Part shown: in pieces, positions 9,412 to 17,330 of the stretch
Layout: the number at the start of each line of letters is the position of its first letter
How positions within the stretch are numbered: the first letter of the stretch is position 1
Source: Pseudomonas sp. KK4
GTDB lineage: Bacteria > Pseudomonadota > Gammaproteobacteria > Pseudomonadales > Pseudomonadaceae
Assembly: GCF_001984065.1 (NCBI RefSeq)
Contig: NZ_LYVP01000050.1
Span: 1 to 41,009 of the forward strand
DNA length: 41,009 nt
Direction: 5' to 3'
The notes under the pieces: generated by a model
What the model saw: the letters and a program-made list of their open reading frames with translations, nothing else
Database searches by the model: none
What the model was told of the DNA's origin: nothing
Made by a program: the position numbers and the translations under genes

Positions 9412-11595
9412 ATGTCATCGACTTCGTTTCGCCAGTCTCTGCGGCGCCTGTGGGCGCTGGATAAATTCAGCTACAGCGTGCGGGTGTTCATCGCCCTGAC
9501 CGGCACCATGGCGCTGTGTTGGTATCAGGATGAAATGGGGCTGCTGATCCCGTTGTTCCTGGGGATCATCGCCAGCGCCCTGGCCGAGACCGACGACAGT
9601 TGGCAAGGCCGCCTCAATGCGCTGGCCGTGACCCTGGTGTGTTTCGCCGTCGCCTCGCTGTCGGTCGAACTGCTGTTCCCCTACCCCATCGTTTTCATCA
9701 TTGCTTTCGCCCTCGCCAGTTTCTGCCTGACGATGCTCGGCGCTCTGGGCGAACGTTATGGCGCGATTGCCTCGGCGACGCTGATCTTGTCGGTGTACAC
9801 CATGATCGGCGTGGACCAGCGTGGCGGCGCGGTCACCGACGTCTGGCACGAACCGCTGCTGCTGGTGGCCGGTGCGGCCTGGTACGGCTTGCTCTCAGTG
9901 CTGTGGCAGGCGCTGTTTTCCAACCAGCCGGTGCAACAGAGCCTGGCGCGATTGTTCCGCGAGTTGGGTTTTTACCTGAAGTTGAAATCGTCGCTGTTCG
10001 AGCCGATTCGTCAGCTGGACGTGGAAGCGCGGCGCCTGGAACTGGCGCAACAGAACGGTCGGGTGGTGGCCGCCCTGAACGCCGCCAAGGAAATCATCCT
10101 GCACCGGGTCGGCAACGGGCGCCCGGGGTCGAAGGTCAGCCGCTACCTGAAGCTGTATTTTCTCGCCCAGGACATCCACGAGCGCGCCAGTTCCTCGCAC
10201 TACCCTTACAACGCCCTGGCCGAGGCGTTTTTCCACAGCGACGTGCTGTTCCGCTGCCAGCGCCTTCTGCGCCAGCAAGGCAAGGCCTGCCGCGCGCTCG
10301 CCGAATCGATCCAGATGCGCCAGCCCTTCATCTATGACGCCAGCTTCGCCGAAGCCTTGGGCGATCTGCATGCCTCCCTCGAACACCTGCGCATCCAGAG
10401 CAACCCGGCCTGGCGCGGTTTGCTGCGCTCGTTGCGGGCATTGTCCGCCAACCTGGCCACCCTCGACCGTTTGCTCAGCGATGCGAGCAACCCCGATGCC
10501 CTGGCCGACGCCACCGACAGCAGCCTGCTCGATCGCTCGCCACGCAACCTCAAGGACGTCTGGGTACGCCTGCGCACCCAACTGACGCCGACTTCGCTGC
10601 TGTTCCGCCATGCCCTGCGTTTACCCCTGGCCCTGAGTGTTGGCTACGCCATGGTGCATTTGATCCACCCGTCACAGGGCTACTGGATCATCATGACCAC
10701 GCTGTTCGTCTGCCAGCCGAACTACGGCGCCACCCGGCGCAAACTCGGCCAGCGGATCGTCGGCACCGCCATCGGCCTGACCCTGGCCTGGGCACTGTTC
10801 GACCTGTTCCCCAACCCGCTGATCCAGTCGTGCTTCGCGATTGCCGCGGGGATCGTGTTCTTCACCAACCGCACCACCCGCTACACCCTGGCGACGGCGG
10901 CGATCACCCTGATGGTGCTGTTCTGCTTCAACCAGGTGGGCGACGGCTACGGCCTGTTCCTGCCGCGACTGTCCGACACCCTGGTCGGCAGCCTGATCGC
11001 GTTGCTGGCGGTGTTCCTGTTCCTGCCGGACTGGCAGGGCCGGCGCCTGAACAAGGTGCTGGCCAACACCCTGACCTGCAACAGCATTTACCTGCGCCAG
11101 ATCATGCAGCAATACGCCGCCGGCAAGAGCGACGACCTGGCCTATCGCCTGGCCCGACGCAACGCGCACAACGCCGATGCGGCCCTGTCGACCACCCTGG
11201 CCAACATGCTGATGGAGCCGGGGCACTTCCGTAAGGAAGCGGATGTGGGCTTCCGCTTCCTGGTGCTGTCGCACACCTTGCTCAGTTATCTGTCCGGCCT
11301 GGGCGCACACCGCGAGACCCAACTGCCCGCCGACGTGCGCGAGCATCTGATCGAAGGTGCCGGGGTGAGACTGGCCGCGAGCATCGACGAAATTGCCCAG
11401 GGCCTGGCCAGCAAATCCGCGATTGCGATTCAGAGCGATGAGGAAGAAGCCCTGGCCAATGACCTGGAGCAGATGCCCGATGAGATCGATGAAGGACAGC
11501 GGCTGGTGCAGACCCAGCTGGCGTTGATCTGCCGGCAACTCGGGCCGTTGCGGACACTGGCGGCGCATTTGATCAAGGATACGAGCGGGGATTGA
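9412..11595 (+). CDS. yccS: YccS-type inner-membrane protein (FUSC family)
   Basis: A 727-residue integral membrane protein with the two-module layout of the YccS/aromatic acid exporter (FUSC) family. A first hydrophobic block (residues about 25-175) is followed by a soluble helical region (about 180-390), a second hydrophobic block (about 395-530, including HPSQGYWIIMTTLFVCQPNYGATRR) and a cytoplasmic C-terminal tail. The HPSQGYWI..T...VCQPNY segment is characteristic of YccS. Its transport substrate is not established. The gene converges on the solute-binding protein gene, the stops being only 8 nt apart. The initiator ATG lacks a clear Shine-Dalgarno (GGAAGG lies about 15 nt upstream). Confidence 0.88.
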   Translation: MSSTSFRQSLRRLWALDKFSYSVRVFIALTGTMALCWYQDEMGLLIPLFLGIIASALAETDDSWQGRLNALAVTLVCFAVASLSVELLFPYPIVFIIAFALASFCLTMLGALGERYGAIASATLILSVYTMIGVDQRGGAVTDVWHEPLLLVAGAAWYGLLSVLWQALFSNQPVQQSLARLFRELGFYLKLKSSLFEPIRQLDVEARRLELAQQNGRVVAALNAAKEIILHRVGNGRPGSKVSRYLKLYFLAQDIHERASSSHYPYNALAEAFFHSDVLFRCQRLLRQQGKACRALAESIQMRQPFIYDASFAEALGDLHASLEHLRIQSNPAWRGLLRSLRALSANLATLDRLLSDASNPDALADATDSSLLDRSPRNLKDVWVRLRTQLTPTSLLFRHALRLPLALSVGYAMVHLIHPSQGYWIIMTTLFVCQPNYGATRRKLGQRIVGTAIGLTLAWALFDLFPNPLIQSCFAIAAGIVFFTNRTTRYTLATAAITLMVLFCFNQVGDGYGLFLPRLSDTLVGSLIALLAVFLFLPDWQGRRLNKVLANTLTCNSIYLRQIMQQYAAGKSDDLAYRLARRNAHNADAALSTTLANMLMEPGHFRKEADVGFRFLVLSHTLLSYLSGLGAHRETQLPADVREHLIEGAGVRLAASIDEIAQGLASKSAIAIQSDEEEALANDLEQMPDEIDEGQRLVQTQLALICRQLGPLRTLAAHLIKDTSGD

Positions 11596-11605
11596 CCTCC
11601 CCGCT
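11584..11605. terminator. Candidate two-way terminator stem between convergent genes
   Basis: AGCGGGGA (11584-11591) pairs perfectly with TCCCCGCT (11598-11605). The 8-bp GC-rich stem spans the stop codons of both yccS and the opposing gene. No T-tract follows on either strand, so it may only be a 3'-end structure. Confidence 0.35.
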
Positions 11606-12341
11606 ACATCCCATGCTGCCTGAGCAACCGCTCATAACTTCCATCGGCCTTCATCCTGGCAATCTCCCGATCGAACCCGGCGACGATCTGCTCATGCTGG
11701 GGATTCTTCAGGCTGACCAGGATATGCAAGCTGTTCTCGCTCAGCGGCTTGGGCAGGAACTCCACGGCATTGCGCACCTTGGCCGATTCCCGCGCCAGGT
11801 AATAGCGGGCGACGTACTCATCTTCCAGGGTCAACTTGACCCGGTCCGCCGCGACCATGCGCACGGCCATGGCGAAATTGTGCACCGGCACCTTCTGCAC
11901 CGACGCATCCTCATCGAATGCCGTCGAATAGGCATAGCCGCGCACCACCGCCACCGGGTAGGTGTGCAGTTGCTGCAGGTTGTTGAATTCGATCGGCGCG
12001 TCCTTGCGCTTGATAAAGCGCACGCGATTGATCAGGTAAGCGCCGGAGAACTGGCCGAGTTGGGTACGCTCATCGCTGTACCAGGCGTTGACCAGCACGT
12101 CGTAACGGCCCTCACCCAATCCAAGCAAGGCCCGCGCCCAGGGCACCTGCTCGAAGTCGCTGGCAAAACCGGCCCGCGCCAGCGCAGTGCTGACAATGTC
12201 GGTGGCCAGGCCACCATTGACCAGCGTGGCGTCGGTGAACGGCGGCCAGCTATCAGCCACCAGCCGCAGCTTTTCCGCCGCCACGTCTTGCACCAGCAAC
12301 AGCAATCCAATCAAAGCAAAGGCTCGATGCAATCGCGGCAT
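11604..12341 (-). CDS. Periplasmic solute-binding protein, SBP_bac_3 type
   Basis: A 245-residue predicted periplasmic protein. An N-terminal signal peptide (about residues 1-22, ending VAA) precedes EKLRLVADSWPPFTD, the usual opening of family 3 solute-binding domains. The sequence then has the normal two-lobe pattern (PWARALLGLGEGRYDVLVNAW and ending with a DGSYERLLRQHGM helix). No permease or ATPase gene lies nearby, so it is an orphan and the ligand cannot be stated. It resembles the orphan at 38680 in domain type and opening motif. Converges with yccS. Confidence 0.82.
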   Translation of the reverse strand: MPRLHRAFALIGLLLLVQDVAAEKLRLVADSWPPFTDATLVNGGLATDIVSTALARAGFASDFEQVPWARALLGLGEGRYDVLVNAWYSDERTQLGQFSGAYLINRVRFIKRKDAPIEFNNLQQLHTYPVAVVRGYAYSTAFDEDASVQKVPVHNFAMAVRMVAADRVKLTLEDEYVARYYLARESAKVRNAVEFLPKPLSENSLHILVSLKNPQHEQIVAGFDREIARMKADGSYERLLRQHGM

Positions 12342-12596
12342 GCTCGAAAGTCCTTAGCGGGCGGGCTGCCCGTCGTGTTTTCAGCTGATTCTCCAAGCCC
12401 CTTACCGGCACACCCAGGTACAAAACTCTAGTTCATTGAAGCCACTGCACATCGCTGGATTCCAGATTACACAAAGAAGCCGACGGCGCGTGAAATGAAT
12501 GATGGCATTTTGGTCTTTGTCACAGATTTCTCTGCCATCAAGACAACCATCACGAGGACGCTTAGTATCGGGGGAACGTTTTCAGGGAATCACGAC

Positions 12597-13049
12597 ATGA
12601 CAATCGAATGGGTCTGCAAACACCACAGCGATCTGGGCAAGGAACAGCTGTATGCGATCCTGCAGCTGCGTGCCGAGGTGTTCGTCGTCGAGCAGAAATG
12701 CGTGTACCAGGACATCGATGGCCAGGATCTGGAGGGAGACACCTGCCATTTGATGGGCTGGGAGAAGGATCGATTGGTGGGTTACCTGCGCCTGCTCGAT
12801 CCGGATCTACAGGGCGGCGACGTCGTGATCGGCCGGGTCGTGACCGCCCCTGCAACCCGTGGTCAGGGTCTGGGGCATGAAATGATGGAACAGGCGCTCA
12901 GGCAGGCGCACAAGCGCTGGCCCGAGGTGCCGGTGTATCTCTCGGCCCAGGCGCATTTGCAGGGGTATTACGGGCGGTATGGGTTTGTAGTGGCGGGTGA
13001 GGAGTATGTGGAGGATGGAATTCCACACATAGGCATGCGGCGTTCCTGA
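12597..13049 (+). CDS. elaA: ElaA-type GNAT acetyltransferase
   Basis: Predicted cytoplasmic acetyl-CoA-dependent N-acetyltransferase, 150 residues, the normal ElaA length. The opening LYAILQLRAEVFVVEQKC is characteristic of ElaA, the acetyl-CoA pyrophosphate loop is RGQGLG in motif A, and the C-terminus has GYYGRYGFVV with the usual aromatic residues of GNAT motif B. The ATG at 12597 has AGGGA about 10 nt upstream; an in-frame ATG 34 codons earlier has no ribosome-binding site and the extra residues are not family-like. The natural acceptor substrate of ElaA is not known. The 255 nt upstream (12342-12596), divergent from the solute-binding protein gene, must hold promoters for both, but I cannot place them firmly. 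Confidence 0.88.
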   Translation: MTIEWVCKHHSDLGKEQLYAILQLRAEVFVVEQKCVYQDIDGQDLEGDTCHLMGWEKDRLVGYLRLLDPDLQGGDVVIGRVVTAPATRGQGLGHEMMEQALRQAHKRWPEVPVYLSAQAHLQGYYGRYGFVVAGEEYVEDGIPHIGMRRS

Positions 13050-13053
13050 GGCC

Positions 13054-13152
13054 CTCTTCGCGAGCAAGCCCGCTCCCACATGGGCTCTCCATGGGTCACA
13101 GATTTTGTGTTCGACGGAGATCCACTGTGGGAGCGGGCTTGCTCGCGAAGGC
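13054..13152. repeat. REP doublet (class A)
   Basis: Inverted class A pair at 13055-13081 and 13126-13152. It occupies the space between the convergent elaA and winged-helix genes, where it could act as a shared 3'-end structure. Confidence 0.9.
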
Positions 13153-13174
13153 GCAGGCCCAGACGCCGCAACTG

Positions 13175-13471
13175 TCAGGGATACTCCAAAACCCCCTTGA
13201 TCTGCCGCAAATGGCGCTCGATCCACCCCCGATCAATCGCCCCCCAATCCCGAATCCGGTAGCGCCCCGCATGGTTGCGCGCGCCTTCTTCCTGTTCGAA
13301 CTCGCAGACGATATCCAGGTCCGCCAACGCGGCGATGGTGTCCTGGGCCGTGCGCCGGGGCATGCCGGTGACTTCGGTCAAGGCCGGGACGCTGCTGGCC
13401 AGCCCGCTGTCGATCAGGTACGCCACGTACAGGCGACGGTAGAAACTGCTTTTGGTCTTGCTGACTTCCAT
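13175..13471 (-). CDS. Small winged-helix protein (HTH_43-like)
   Basis: A 98-residue basic protein with a winged helix-turn-helix pattern: an N-terminal helix (SSFYRRLYVAYLIDSG), a recognition region (PALTEVTGMPRRTAQDTIAALADLDI) and a wing (GRYRIRDWGAIDRGWI). It resembles the short Pseudomonas proteins assigned to the HTH_43 winged-helix family. No effector domain is present. It starts 14 nt after the YgjP-like gene with AAAGGA upstream of its ATG, so the two are probably one operon. DNA binding is inferred and its targets are unknown. Confidence 0.75.
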   Translation of the reverse strand: MEVSKTKSSFYRRLYVAYLIDSGLASSVPALTEVTGMPRRTAQDTIAALADLDIVCEFEQEEGARNHAGRYRIRDWGAIDRGWIERHLRQIKGVLEYP

Positions 13472-13485
13472 CTGACGATCCTTTG

Positions 13486-13977
13486 TTATTGCATATCCCG
13501 CCAGGTCAGATACACCCGCACATCGAACTCCACCTGGTGATAGCCCGGCAGCATGTGTTCACACAGCTTGTAGAACGCCTTGTTGTGATCGGACTCTTTG
13601 AAATGCGCCAGTTCGTGGACCACGATCATTTTCAGAAACTCGGCCGGCGCGTCCTTGAACAGCGACGCGATGCGGATTTCCTTCTTGGCCTTGAGCTTGC
13701 CACCCTGCACCCGCGAAATCGTGGTGTGCAGGCCGAGGGCGCGGTGGGTCAAGTCCAGGCGGTTGTCGAACAGCACCTTGTCGATGGCCGGGGCGTTGCG
13801 CAGGTATTCCTGCTTGAGGTCCAGTGCGTAGGTGTACAGCGCCTTGTCGCTCTGCACCCCGTGATTGTCCGGGTAGCGCTTGCTCAGGTACTCGCCTAGC
13901 CGATCATCGGCGATCAGCTGGCGCACCTGTTCCTGCAACGAAGCAGGATAAGCCTGGAGGTATTTCAACGGGGTCAT
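13486..13977 (-). CDS. YgjP-like metallopeptidase (DUF45)
   Basis: Predicted zinc metallopeptidase of the YgjP/DUF45 (M48-related) group, about 163 residues. The catalytic motif HExxH appears in VVHELAHFKESDHNKAFY, with the third-ligand-type histidine in the DHNKAFY stretch, as in the family. No signal peptide is visible, so it should be cytoplasmic. The start is uncertain: ATG at 13977 (MTPLKYLQ) or ATG at 13995, six codons upstream; neither has a strong Shine-Dalgarno. It is upstream of the small winged-helix gene in an apparent two-gene operon. The substrate is unknown. Confidence 0.8.
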   Translation of the reverse strand: MTPLKYLQAYPASLQEQVRQLIADDRLGEYLSKRYPDNHGVQSDKALYTYALDLKQEYLRNAPAIDKVLFDNRLDLTHRALGLHTTISRVQGGKLKAKKEIRIASLFKDAPAEFLKMIVVHELAHFKESDHNKAFYKLCEHMLPGYHQVEFDVRVYLTWRDMQ

Positions 13978-14022
13978 CGCAGCGGCAACACACATGACGA
14001 AAAGGTCGCCAGTGTAGCGAAT

Positions 14023-16146
14023 TCAACCGGTCAGCGCGCTCCAGTCGAAGGGTTGCACGAAGCGAGCGGTGTCTTCGGCCATCATCGGCCGCGCGACCAG
14101 GAACCCCTGCACGTACTCACAACCATTGGCTCGCAGCCACTCATATTGCGCCAGGGTTTCCACCCCTTCGGCGATCACCAGCATGCCGTACTGCTTGCAC
14201 AGCTCGATGACATTGCGCACCAGCGCGGCGTCCCGTGGGGAATCCGGCAACCGGGAGATCAGATGCCGGTCGAGCTTGAGCGTGTCCAGTTCGTGGTCAC
14301 GCAAATGCGCCAGCGAACAGGGCCCGGAACCGAAATCATCCAGCGCCACCCTGACCCCCAGGTTACGCAGCAGACGCAGCTGTTTGCGGGTTTCCTCGGG
14401 GTGATGCATCAGGGCCTCTTCGGTCACTTCGACTTCCAGATGACGCGGTTGCAGACCATTGCGTTCCAGCACCTGGCGCAACTCGGTGACCAGGTTGGGC
14501 ATGGAGAACTGCGTACGACTCAGGCTCACGCCCAGTACCAGGTCCTCGGCAAACAGGCTTTCCCAGGCTTTGCGTTGCCCGGCGCCGCGCTGGTAAATCC
14601 AGCTGCCCAGGCGACTGATCAAGCGCGCCTCTTCCAGCAAAGGCAGAAACAGCCCGGGCGGCACGTCACCGACGCTCGGGTGCTGCCAGCGCAACAGGGC
14701 TTCGAAGCCACGGATCTGCCCCGTGGCGATGGATACCTGAGGTTGATAGACGAGATTGAAATCACGGTTCTCGATGGCGGTGCGCACGCTTTCCTCGAGC
14801 ATCAGCCTGGACCGCGCCCGACCATTCATTTCGTGATCGTAGAAGCGATATTGCTGACGGCCAGCGCGCTTGGCTTCATACATGGCGATGTCCGACGCTC
14901 GCATCAGCCCGTCGAGGCTCGCGCCGCAATCGGGGTAGGTGGCGATGCCGATGCTCGCGCCCAGGGCGATATCCAGGCCGTCGATTTGCTGACAGATCGA
15001 CACCCGCTCAATCAGCTTCTCGGCAATCTTCGCGGCCTGCTCGGGGAATTCGAGATCCAGCAATGCAGTGAATTCATCGCCGCCCATGCGCGCCAGAATG
15101 TCAAAGGGTCGCAGGCAGGCTTTCAATTGTTCGGAGACCCAGCGCAACACGCGGTCGCCGGCGTCGTGACCCAGCGAATCGTTGACCCGTTTGAAGCCGT
15201 CCAGATCAAGATACAACAGCACCCAGGCGCTGTCGGTGCGCTCGCCGCGCAGCAGCAGGTTTTCCACAGTCTGGTAAAAGCCGCGGCGGTTCAGCAACCC
15301 GGTCAGGGGGTCGGTGACCGCCTGGAACTCCAGCTGCTGATGCAGGCGCCGCACCACTGACATGTCCAACACCGTGACCACCATCGCATGCTGCTCGGCC
15401 GGCAACGGAGCGCAGGACAGCGCCACCGGCACCTGCTGCCCCGGCGCGGTACGCAGCAAGGCATCGTGCAGGCGATAGGTCTCGCCGCGCCGGTAATCGG
15501 CCAGCAGATCCGACTCCGCCCACACCGGGATGTGCGGCTTTTGCAGGAAATCCAGAAACTCACGGCCCTCGAGTTCCTGCACCGTGGCGCTGAGCATGCG
15601 CGACATCGCCGGGTTGGCGAAGCGAATCAGACCGTCCTCATTGACCACCAGAATGCCTTCGGCGGCGTTGTCCAGCACCGAGGCATTGAAGGCGCGAGCG
15701 ACTTCCAGATCATGGCTCAGGCGCTGCAACGCCCGGCGATTGCGCTGGTGCTCCAGCAACGCCTGGACCTTGGGCTTGAGAATCTGCGGGTCAAAGGGTT
15801 TGAACAGGTAATCCACGGCGCCGCTGGCGTAGCCCTTGATCACGGCGTCCTGGGACTGCTCGTTGGCCGTCAGGAAAATGATCGGGGTCAGGCGGGTGCG
15901 TTGACTGCCGCGCATCAGCCGCGCGACTTCGAAACCGTCCATACCGGGCATCTGCACGTCCAGCAGGACCAGGTCGACATCGTGTTCCAGTAACAGACTC
16001 AGTGCCTCGAAACCCGAGGCAGCAGTGAAAACCCGCCAGTCCTGGCGCTTCAACAACGCGCTCATGCTGATCAGGTTTTCCGGGTAATCGTCGACGATCA
16101 GTAACGTTGAGGTGCCTTCAATTGGCGGGGGGTGCGCGCATTCCAT
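14023..16146 (-). CDS. Response regulator with PAS, GGDEF and EAL domains
   Basis: A 707-residue cyclic-di-GMP signalling protein. Order: receiver domain (about 13-130, phospho-acceptor Asp63 in LLDVQMPGMDG), PAS-like domain (about 150-265), GGDEF domain with intact GGDEF at 355-359 and an intact inhibitory RxxD (RPFD, 346-349), then EAL domain with EAL at 482-484. In the EAL domain ExTE (EVTEE), DDFG, LKLD, AEGVE and the QGF glutamine are all present, but the usual Asn of VNLS is Ser541 (VSLS), a position that helps bind the catalytic metal. The diguanylate cyclase half therefore looks active while phosphodiesterase activity is doubtful. No transmembrane segment or adjoining histidine kinase is seen, so the phosphodonor is unknown. 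Confidence 0.9.
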   Translation of the reverse strand: MECAHPPPIEGTSTLLIVDDYPENLISMSALLKRQDWRVFTAASGFEALSLLLEHDVDLVLLDVQMPGMDGFEVARLMRGSQRTRLTPIIFLTANEQSQDAVIKGYASGAVDYLFKPFDPQILKPKVQALLEHQRNRRALQRLSHDLEVARAFNASVLDNAAEGILVVNEDGLIRFANPAMSRMLSATVQELEGREFLDFLQKPHIPVWAESDLLADYRRGETYRLHDALLRTAPGQQVPVALSCAPLPAEQHAMVVTVLDMSVVRRLHQQLEFQAVTDPLTGLLNRRGFYQTVENLLLRGERTDSAWVLLYLDLDGFKRVNDSLGHDAGDRVLRWVSEQLKACLRPFDILARMGGDEFTALLDLEFPEQAAKIAEKLIERVSICQQIDGLDIALGASIGIATYPDCGASLDGLMRASDIAMYEAKRAGRQQYRFYDHEMNGRARSRLMLEESVRTAIENRDFNLVYQPQVSIATGQIRGFEALLRWQHPSVGDVPPGLFLPLLEEARLISRLGSWIYQRGAGQRKAWESLFAEDLVLGVSLSRTQFSMPNLVTELRQVLERNGLQPRHLEVEVTEEALMHHPEETRKQLRLLRNLGVRVALDDFGSGPCSLAHLRDHELDTLKLDRHLISRLPDSPRDAALVRNVIELCKQYGMLVIAEGVETLAQYEWLRANGCEYVQGFLVARPMMAEDTARFVQPFDWSALTG

Positions 16147-16470
16147 GCTGCTTCTCTATGTTCGGGGCGTCAGGCCGGCTTCTTGTGAAAACCGGACAAA
16201 TACTAAGCCTTCACTCTAGACCTGGATCCAAAAAAGCAGAAGGTATCAGTACGCCATCATTTAACCAATGCTGTCTTTTACCGACTAACGGTCACGCTTG
16301 AAAGCCTCTGAAACCGGGAAAGATGGCCTTTTAACAGGATTTTGACGCCACCCATCTGTCAGTCAGGCATTAACAAAATAGCGTTGCACGATTATAAAGG
16401 CCGCGCTCAAAGTCGCGTGCTAGAGCTTCTGGTACGTGTGTACCGCAAAAATCCGTGGAAGCGTTTACCC
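16147..16470. other. 324-nt divergent intergenic region
   Basis: Spacer between the GGDEF/EAL gene (leftward) and the alginate lyase gene (rightward). It is AT-richer than its surroundings (for example the stretch around 16255-16400) and has no REP. It must carry promoters for both genes. A small palindrome GGTAC-GTGT-GTACC is at 16431-16444, 26 nt before the lyase start. I cannot identify a convincing sigma-70 or sigma-54 promoter. Confidence 0.5.
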
Positions 16471-17139
16471 ATGATCGACCTCGCAAGCTGGAACCTCAGC
16501 GTTCCCGTCGGCAATCCGCCGTATACCGTTGAAACCTCCAAACTGGTCAAGGGCTTCAAGGATCAATACTTCCATTCCGACACCGGCACCCTGTTCTTCT
16601 GGGCTCCGGTCACCGGCTCACGCACCGAAAATGCCATCTACCCACGCACCGAACTGCGGGAGACGTACAGCAATGGCACCTTGAAAAACTGGTACTACCC
16701 GGACGCCGACAACGCCCTGAGGGCCACCCTAACAGTGAATCAGGTACCCAGCTCGGGCAAGATCGTCATAGGCCAGATTCATGCCTATGAAAGCCAAAAA
16801 CCCCTGGTGAAAGTCGAGTACCAATATAAAACCAAAACCGCCACCGGCAATATCGTCGCCAAAGTACGCATGCACCCCGATGACGACGAGGGCCGCGTCA
16901 TCACCATCGCCACCGGCGTGAAACTGGACCGCGAGTTTTCCTACCTCATCCACCTGAGCCCCGGCGGCGCGCTGGGCATCAGCGCAGCGGGTTATCAGTG
17001 GGACACCAAAATCAGCGCCACCTGGCGCGACAAGCCGCTGTACTTCAAGGCCGGGGTGTATGTGCAGGACAACACCGGGTACACCAGTGAAGGTGGGAAG
17101 GTGACCTTCTCCAAACTCGATATCGACCACGACAAATAA
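16471..17139 (+). CDS. Polysaccharide lyase family 7 alginate lyase
   Basis: Predicted alginate lyase of 222 residues, a single PL7 catalytic domain that cleaves alginate by beta-elimination. The three PL7 signatures are intact: RTELR (59-63), QIH (102-104) and YFKAGVY (191-197), which supply the catalytic Arg, Gln, His and Tyr. No signal peptide is visible, so the enzyme would be cytoplasmic or exported by a non-Sec route; P. aeruginosa PA1167 is, as I recall, of similar size and also lacks one. The ATG at 16471 (MIDLASWNLSVPVG) matches the expected PL7 start, though its Shine-Dalgarno is weak. The frame is open upstream, with possible starts back to 16342, but those residues are not PL7-like. 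There are no alginate transport or biosynthesis genes nearby. Confidence 0.88.
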   Translation: MIDLASWNLSVPVGNPPYTVETSKLVKGFKDQYFHSDTGTLFFWAPVTGSRTENAIYPRTELRETYSNGTLKNWYYPDADNALRATLTVNQVPSSGKIVIGQIHAYESQKPLVKVEYQYKTKTATGNIVAKVRMHPDDDEGRVITIATGVKLDREFSYLIHLSPGGALGISAAGYQWDTKISATWRDKPLYFKAGVYVQDNTGYTSEGGKVTFSKLDIDHDK

Positions 17140-17158
17140 CCGTCAACACAGCGTTGCC

Positions 17159-17251
17159 CTGTGGGAGCGGGCTTGCTCGCGAAGGCGTCATGTCATTCAA
17201 CATCGATGTCGTCTGACACTACGCCTTCGCGAGCAAGCCCGCTCCCACATG
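17159..17251. repeat. REP doublet (class A)
   Basis: Inverted class A pair at 17159-17183 and 17224-17251 between the convergent lyase and fba genes, beside the fba terminator. Confidence 0.9.
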
Positions 17252-17282
17252 GACCTCGTTGAGGTTGAATGATCGGCCATAA

Positions 17283-17308
17283 AAAAACCCGCATTTCTGC
17301 GGGTTTTT
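17283..17308. terminator. Bidirectional rho-independent terminator after fba
   Basis: AAAAACCCGCA (17283-17293) and TGCGGGTTTTT (17298-17308) form an 11-bp stem with a TTTC loop, with T-tracts on either strand. It ends the leftward fba transcript and could also stop rightward transcripts from the lyase gene. Confidence 0.9.
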
Positions 17309-17330
17309 GTGGAGCGGAAACGCTCAGGCC

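Noticed and set aside
9209..9499. Short open frame starting in the REP doublet before yccS
   Set aside because: Its first residues (MGAGLLAN) are simply a translation of the REP sequence, as in several other places, and it overlaps the yccS start in another frame.
13091..13540. Plus-strand open frame over the REP and winged-helix gene
   Set aside because: The start lies in REP DNA and the rest is antisense to a gene with a good ribosome site and family pattern.
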